In this document: positions 6,588-9,138 of the stretch, piece by piece
Layout: each line of letters opens with the position of its first letter
Numbering within the stretch: position 1 is the stretch's first letter
NCBI GenBank assembly: GCA_002733155.1
Contig: NVUO01000013.1
Span: forward strand, 63,649 to 72,786
Source of the DNA: Sulfurimonas sp.
Lineage (GTDB): Bacteria > Campylobacterota > Campylobacteria > Campylobacterales > Sulfurimonadaceae
Direction: 5' to 3'
Length of the DNA: 9,138 nt
Position numbers and translations under genes: made by a program
Notes under the pieces: model-generated
What the model was told of the DNA's origin: nothing
Seen by the model: the letters and a program-made list of their open reading frames with translations, nothing else
Databases searched by the model: none

Positions 6588-7040
6588 ATGGGTGAGACAT
6601 TAGCAAAAAATAAAAAAGCTTATTTTGATTATTTTTTAGAAGAAAAATTTGAAGCTGGACTTGTACTTCAAGGTAGTGAAGTTAAGGGTATGCGTGCAAA
6701 AAGAGTAAATTTAAAAGATAGTTTTATACGTTTTGTAAATAATGAGGCTTTTTTATTTAATGCACATATCGGACGTTTAGAGACTACACATCATTATTAT
6801 ACACATGAAGAAAGGGGCAGTAGGAAACTATTACTTCATCGTAAACAATTAATAAAGATGAAAAAGGCTGTAGAAAAAGATGGTTATACAATAGTTCCAT
6901 TACAACTTTATTTTAATAAGCGTAACCTTGCAAAAATTCAGATTGCAATAGCTAAGGGTAAACAACTTCACGATAAAAGACAAGATTTAAAATCTAAAGA
7001 TATGAAGCGTGATATTGCAAGGGCTATGAAAGATTATTAA
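6588..7040 (+). CDS. smpB: SsrA (tmRNA)-binding protein SmpB
   Basis: A 150-residue protein that binds tmRNA and brings it to stalled ribosomes for trans-translation. Seen: [18 protein letters not shown] (8-25), then the conserved [11 protein letters not shown] (27-37) and VNLKDSF (40-46); the NAHI segment (58-61); LLLHRKQL (81-88); and the basic C-terminal tail [10 protein letters not shown] (123-132) followed by a Lys/Arg-rich helix ending AMKDY, which enters the ribosome decoding centre. Length is typical for the family. The stop codon shares one base with the next start (TAATG). The tmRNA gene itself is not in this window. Confidence 0.97.
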   Translation: MGETLAKNKKAYFDYFLEEKFEAGLVLQGSEVKGMRAKRVNLKDSFIRFVNNEAFLFNAHIGRLETTHHYYTHEERGSRKLLLHRKQLIKMKKAVEKDGYTIVPLQLYFNKRNLAKIQIAIAKGKQLHDKRQDLKSKDMKRDIARAMKDY

Positions 7041-7906
7041 TGAAGATTTTATTTTTAATACCTTTTATTATAAGTTTTTCTTTTGCCTTAGGTATAAATA
7101 TATCAGATTCTACTATTACAAACGGTAGGACAGCTTTTATAGAGTTAAAAAAAGAAAAACATATGTCTTTAGAAAAAATCACAATAAATAAAAAAAATTA
7201 TAAGATATATGAGAATCCTATAGATTCTACAAAGATGTATGCACTAGTTCCAGTATCTTATTATGAAAAAGCAAAGAATAAAAAAGTTCAAATATTTTAT
7301 TCTAAAGATAACATAGAAAAAAATAAGATAATATTTTTCTCTATAAAAGATGGAAATTATAAAAAAGAAACTATAAAAGTTTCTAAATCTAAAGTTAAGT
7401 TAAATAAAAAAGATAAAAAAAGAGCCTCAAAAGAGTATGCAGAGGCTATGAAGATATATAATACTTTTACAAATAAGAGTTATATATCTTCAGAGTTTAT
7501 ATCACCAATGCAAAGTAAAATAACTAGCTCATTTGGTAAGGCTAGGGTATATAACGGCTCTTTAAATGGTTATCATAGTGGTACTGATTTTAGAGCTAAA
7601 ATTGGTACAGATATAATTGCTTGTAATGATGGTAAAGTTGTTCTGGCTAAAGATAGATTTTATTCAGGTGCATCTGTTATAATAAACCATGGACAAGGTA
7701 TATATACTTGTTATTATCATATGAGTAAGTTTAATGTAAAAAAAGGTGATAAGGTTAAAAAAGCTCAACTACTTGGACTCTCTGGTAAAAGTGGAAGAGT
7801 GACTGGACCACACCTTCATTTTTCTGTACGGGTAGGTGGTATTCAAGTTGATCCACTTCAGCTAATAGAGTTATTAAATAAAAATTTACTAAAGGCTAAG
7901 AAATGA
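7040..7906 (+). CDS. Exported M23-family (LytM-type) peptidoglycan endopeptidase
   Basis: A 288-residue protein with a signal peptide (1-18, hydrophobic core FLIPFIISFSFALG), a Lys-rich N-terminal domain of probable beta-structure (19-115), a linker helix (121-145) and a C-terminal LytM domain (152-281). The zinc site is complete: H179 and D183 in HSGTD, and H260 in HLHF (258-261); H227 in YYHMS and H258 are the likely catalytic histidines. It should cleave peptide cross-links in periplasmic peptidoglycan. In Campylobacter and Helicobacter, M23 peptidases (Csd/Pgp proteins) set curved or helical cell shape, so a shape role is plausible but inferred. The start overlaps the smpB stop by one base and the stop overlaps the next gene by four (ATGA). 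All active-site residues are present, so this is not a degenerate EnvC-type activator. Confidence 0.93.
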   Translation: MKILFLIPFIISFSFALGINISDSTITNGRTAFIELKKEKHMSLEKITINKKNYKIYENPIDSTKMYALVPVSYYEKAKNKKVQIFYSKDNIEKNKIIFFSIKDGNYKKETIKVSKSKVKLNKKDKKRASKEYAEAMKIYNTFTNKSYISSEFISPMQSKITSSFGKARVYNGSLNGYHSGTDFRAKIGTDIIACNDGKVVLAKDRFYSGASVIINHGQGIYTCYYHMSKFNVKKGDKVKKAQLLGLSGKSGRVTGPHLHFSVRVGGIQVDPLQLIELLNKNLLKAKK

Positions 7907-8487
7907 CAATTTTTCAACTACTTATGCTAGGAGCTTCGGCTTATTTTGCATTTAAAATATATGAACATATGCAAACACTTCAGGAACCAGAAGATGTTAA
8001 AAAAGAGGATTCTAGAACTGCTGATGCTTTTTCAATATTTTCTCCTGAATCATTAATACAAAGAGCTGATGAAGCATTTGAAAACTCTGAGTATGAAAAA
8101 GCTTTTGCCTTGTTAACTGAGGCTGATGCAAAGGATCCTAAAAACCCTGATACTATTTTTAAAATGGCTTATGTATTAAATGAAAAAGGTGATACAGTTT
8201 CAGCTTTAAATTATTATGCAAATGCATTAGAACTTGACCCTAAAAATGAGTATATTCATAATTCTATGGCTTCAATATACAGAAAAAATAAAGAATATGC
8301 ATCTGCAAAAATGCATCTTAGTGCCTCTATAGATATTGAGCCTAATAATGCTGTGACTTATTATAATTATGGAAACTTACTTGTAAATATGGAGTATGAA
8401 GATGAAGCTAAAGTGATGTACAAAAAAGCTTTAGAAATATATTCTGATTTTACTGAGGCTAAAGAAGAGTTAGAAAAACTATCTTAA
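7903..8487 (+). CDS. Membrane-anchored tetratricopeptide repeat protein
   Basis: A 194-residue protein with one N-terminal membrane segment (about 3-19, FQLLMLGASAYFAFKIY), an acidic linker (28-46) and four consecutive 34-residue TPR units in exact phase: 47-80, 81-114, 115-148 and 149-182, each with the expected small residues at helix packing points and DPK/PN-type turns at the ends. A short helix (183-194) caps the array. TPR arrays bind protein partners, and no enzyme site is visible. Because positive charge lies just after the membrane segment and none before it, an N-out/C-in orientation is slightly favoured, which would put the repeats in the cytoplasm; this is uncertain. ATG at 7903 overlaps the peptidase stop, with AAGG at 7892-7895 as ribosome site. 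Position suggests a partner role near the cell envelope, but the function is unknown. Confidence 0.88.
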   Translation: MTIFQLLMLGASAYFAFKIYEHMQTLQEPEDVKKEDSRTADAFSIFSPESLIQRADEAFENSEYEKAFALLTEADAKDPKNPDTIFKMAYVLNEKGDTVSALNYYANALELDPKNEYIHNSMASIYRKNKEYASAKMHLSASIDIEPNNAVTYYNYGNLLVNMEYEDEAKVMYKKALEIYSDFTEAKEELEKLS

Positions 8488-8490
8488 GGA
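8486..8490 (+). promoter_or_regulatory. Ribosome binding site of the NIF3-like gene
   Basis: AAGGA at 8486-8490 overlaps the TPR gene stop (TAA at 8485-8487) and lies six bases before ATG 8497. It supports that start and coupling between the two genes. Confidence 0.6.
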
Positions 8491-8496
8491 AAAAGT

Positions 8497-9138
8497 ATGA
8501 AAATCTTAGATATTTATGAGTTTTTAGATAATTTATCACCATTTAAATTACAAGAAACTTGGGATAACTCTGGTCTTTTATTAGGTGATTTTAATGAGGA
8601 TATTACAAAGGTAGTTTTAAGCATAGATGTGGATGAAGCATTAATAGATTCTATAGAAGAAAATACTTTACTTATAACTCATCATCCCATTATTTTTGGT
8701 GGATTAAAGCAGTTGCAGTTTAATAAATATCCAGCTAATTTAATACAAAAAATGATACGTAAAAACATATCAAATATAGCTATGCATACTAATTTTGATC
8801 AGACACATTTAAATGAGTTTGTAGCTACAGAGATTCTTGGATATAAGATAGAAGAAAAAGATGGATTTGTAGCTTATTTAGAAATAAATGAAGATTTTGA
8901 TACTTTTGCAGCAAAAGTATCTAGCGCATTTAAGCTGCCATATGCTAAATGTGTAAAAACTTCAGATTTTGTAAAAAGGGCAGCCTTAACTACTGGTTCT
9001 GGATGTTCATTAATCAAGTCTATAGACGCTGACTGCTTCTTAACAGGGGATGTTAAGTATCATGATGCGATGGAGGCAAAAAGTATAAAAATGTCCCTAA
9101 TTGACATTGGACATTTTGAAAGTGAACACTTTTTTGCA
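8497..9138 (+). CDS. NIF3/YbgI (DUF34) dinuclear metal protein, 5' part
   Basis: Partial gene: 214 residues are read and the frame is still open at the last base. The family is about 240-260 residues in this compact form, so only about 30-40 residues are missing. Family marks: ETWDNSGLLLG (20-30), the metal ligands H62 and H63 in THHPIIFGG, HTNFDQ (97-102) with D101, LTGDVKYHDA (182-191), and GHFESE (205-210) with H206 and E210. These match the two-metal centre of E. coli YbgI. Members are often labelled GTP cyclohydrolase 1 type 2, a name based on one report; the general activity is unsettled. The start ATG at 8497 follows the TPR gene by nine bases with a good ribosome site. In Helicobacter a NIF3-like gene is followed by a zinc-ribbon protein gene, so that neighbour may lie just beyond the window. 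Confidence 0.93.
   Translation, partial: MKILDIYEFLDNLSPFKLQETWDNSGLLLGDFNEDITKVVLSIDVDEALIDSIEENTLLITHHPIIFGGLKQLQFNKYPANLIQKMIRKNISNIAMHTNFDQTHLNEFVATEILGYKIEEKDGFVAYLEINEDFDTFAAKVSSAFKLPYAKCVKTSDFVKRAALTTGSGCSLIKSIDADCFLTGDVKYHDAMEAKSIKMSLIDIGHFESEHFFA

Noticed and set aside
1..9138. tRNA, rRNA, CRISPR, insertion sequence, phage or defence genes
   Set aside because: Coding density leaves no room for them, and no cloverleaf, regularly spaced repeats, transposase or integrase motif was seen.

Overview
The window is a gene-dense, low-GC stretch of a bacterial chromosome. It most likely comes from a Campylobacterota (Epsilonproteobacteria) species of the Sulfurimonas/Arcobacter kind. Three things support this: strong A/T codon bias with Lys/Ile/Asn-rich proteins, the gene order helicase-truB-csrA-ispE-smpB (from memory, csrA-ispE-smpB also occur together in Helicobacter pylori), and a 76-residue CsrA with an extended C-terminus. 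No RNA gene, CRISPR array, insertion sequence or prophage gene is visible. This is essentially a housekeeping region.

Left block, 1-1629, + strand: the 3' two thirds of a cysteine synthase gene (cysK), a compact class IV aminotransferase resembling 4-amino-4-deoxychorismate lyase (PabC), and a 151-residue protein with no firm name. The three genes overlap by 8 and 7 bases and are almost certainly co-transcribed. The third protein resembles the ClpXP adaptor SspB in layout; this is the most interesting proposal in the window, but it is a hypothesis.

Middle, 1649-2685: a LysR-type regulator on the - strand, convergent with the left block and divergent from the helicase gene. The 125-base divergent spacer holds a good promoter for the regulator, a perfect 13-base palindrome overlapping its -10 box (candidate autoregulatory operator), and a TATAAT box for the right-hand operon. 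The regulator gene carries an in-frame 12-bp tandem duplication.

Right block, 2686-9138, + strand: eight tightly packed genes, probably one long transcript. They encode a UvrD/PcrA-type helicase, tRNA pseudouridine-55 synthase (truB), the post-transcriptional regulator CsrA, the isoprenoid kinase IspE, the trans-translation factor SmpB, an exported M23 peptidoglycan endopeptidase, a membrane-anchored TPR protein, and a NIF3/YbgI metal protein cut by the window end. Five of the seven junctions overlap or are within 10 bases; the other two are 7 and 27 bases. The operon mixes DNA repair, tRNA and mRNA metabolism, isoprenoid supply and cell-wall work, so it looks like growth-linked co-expression rather than one pathway.
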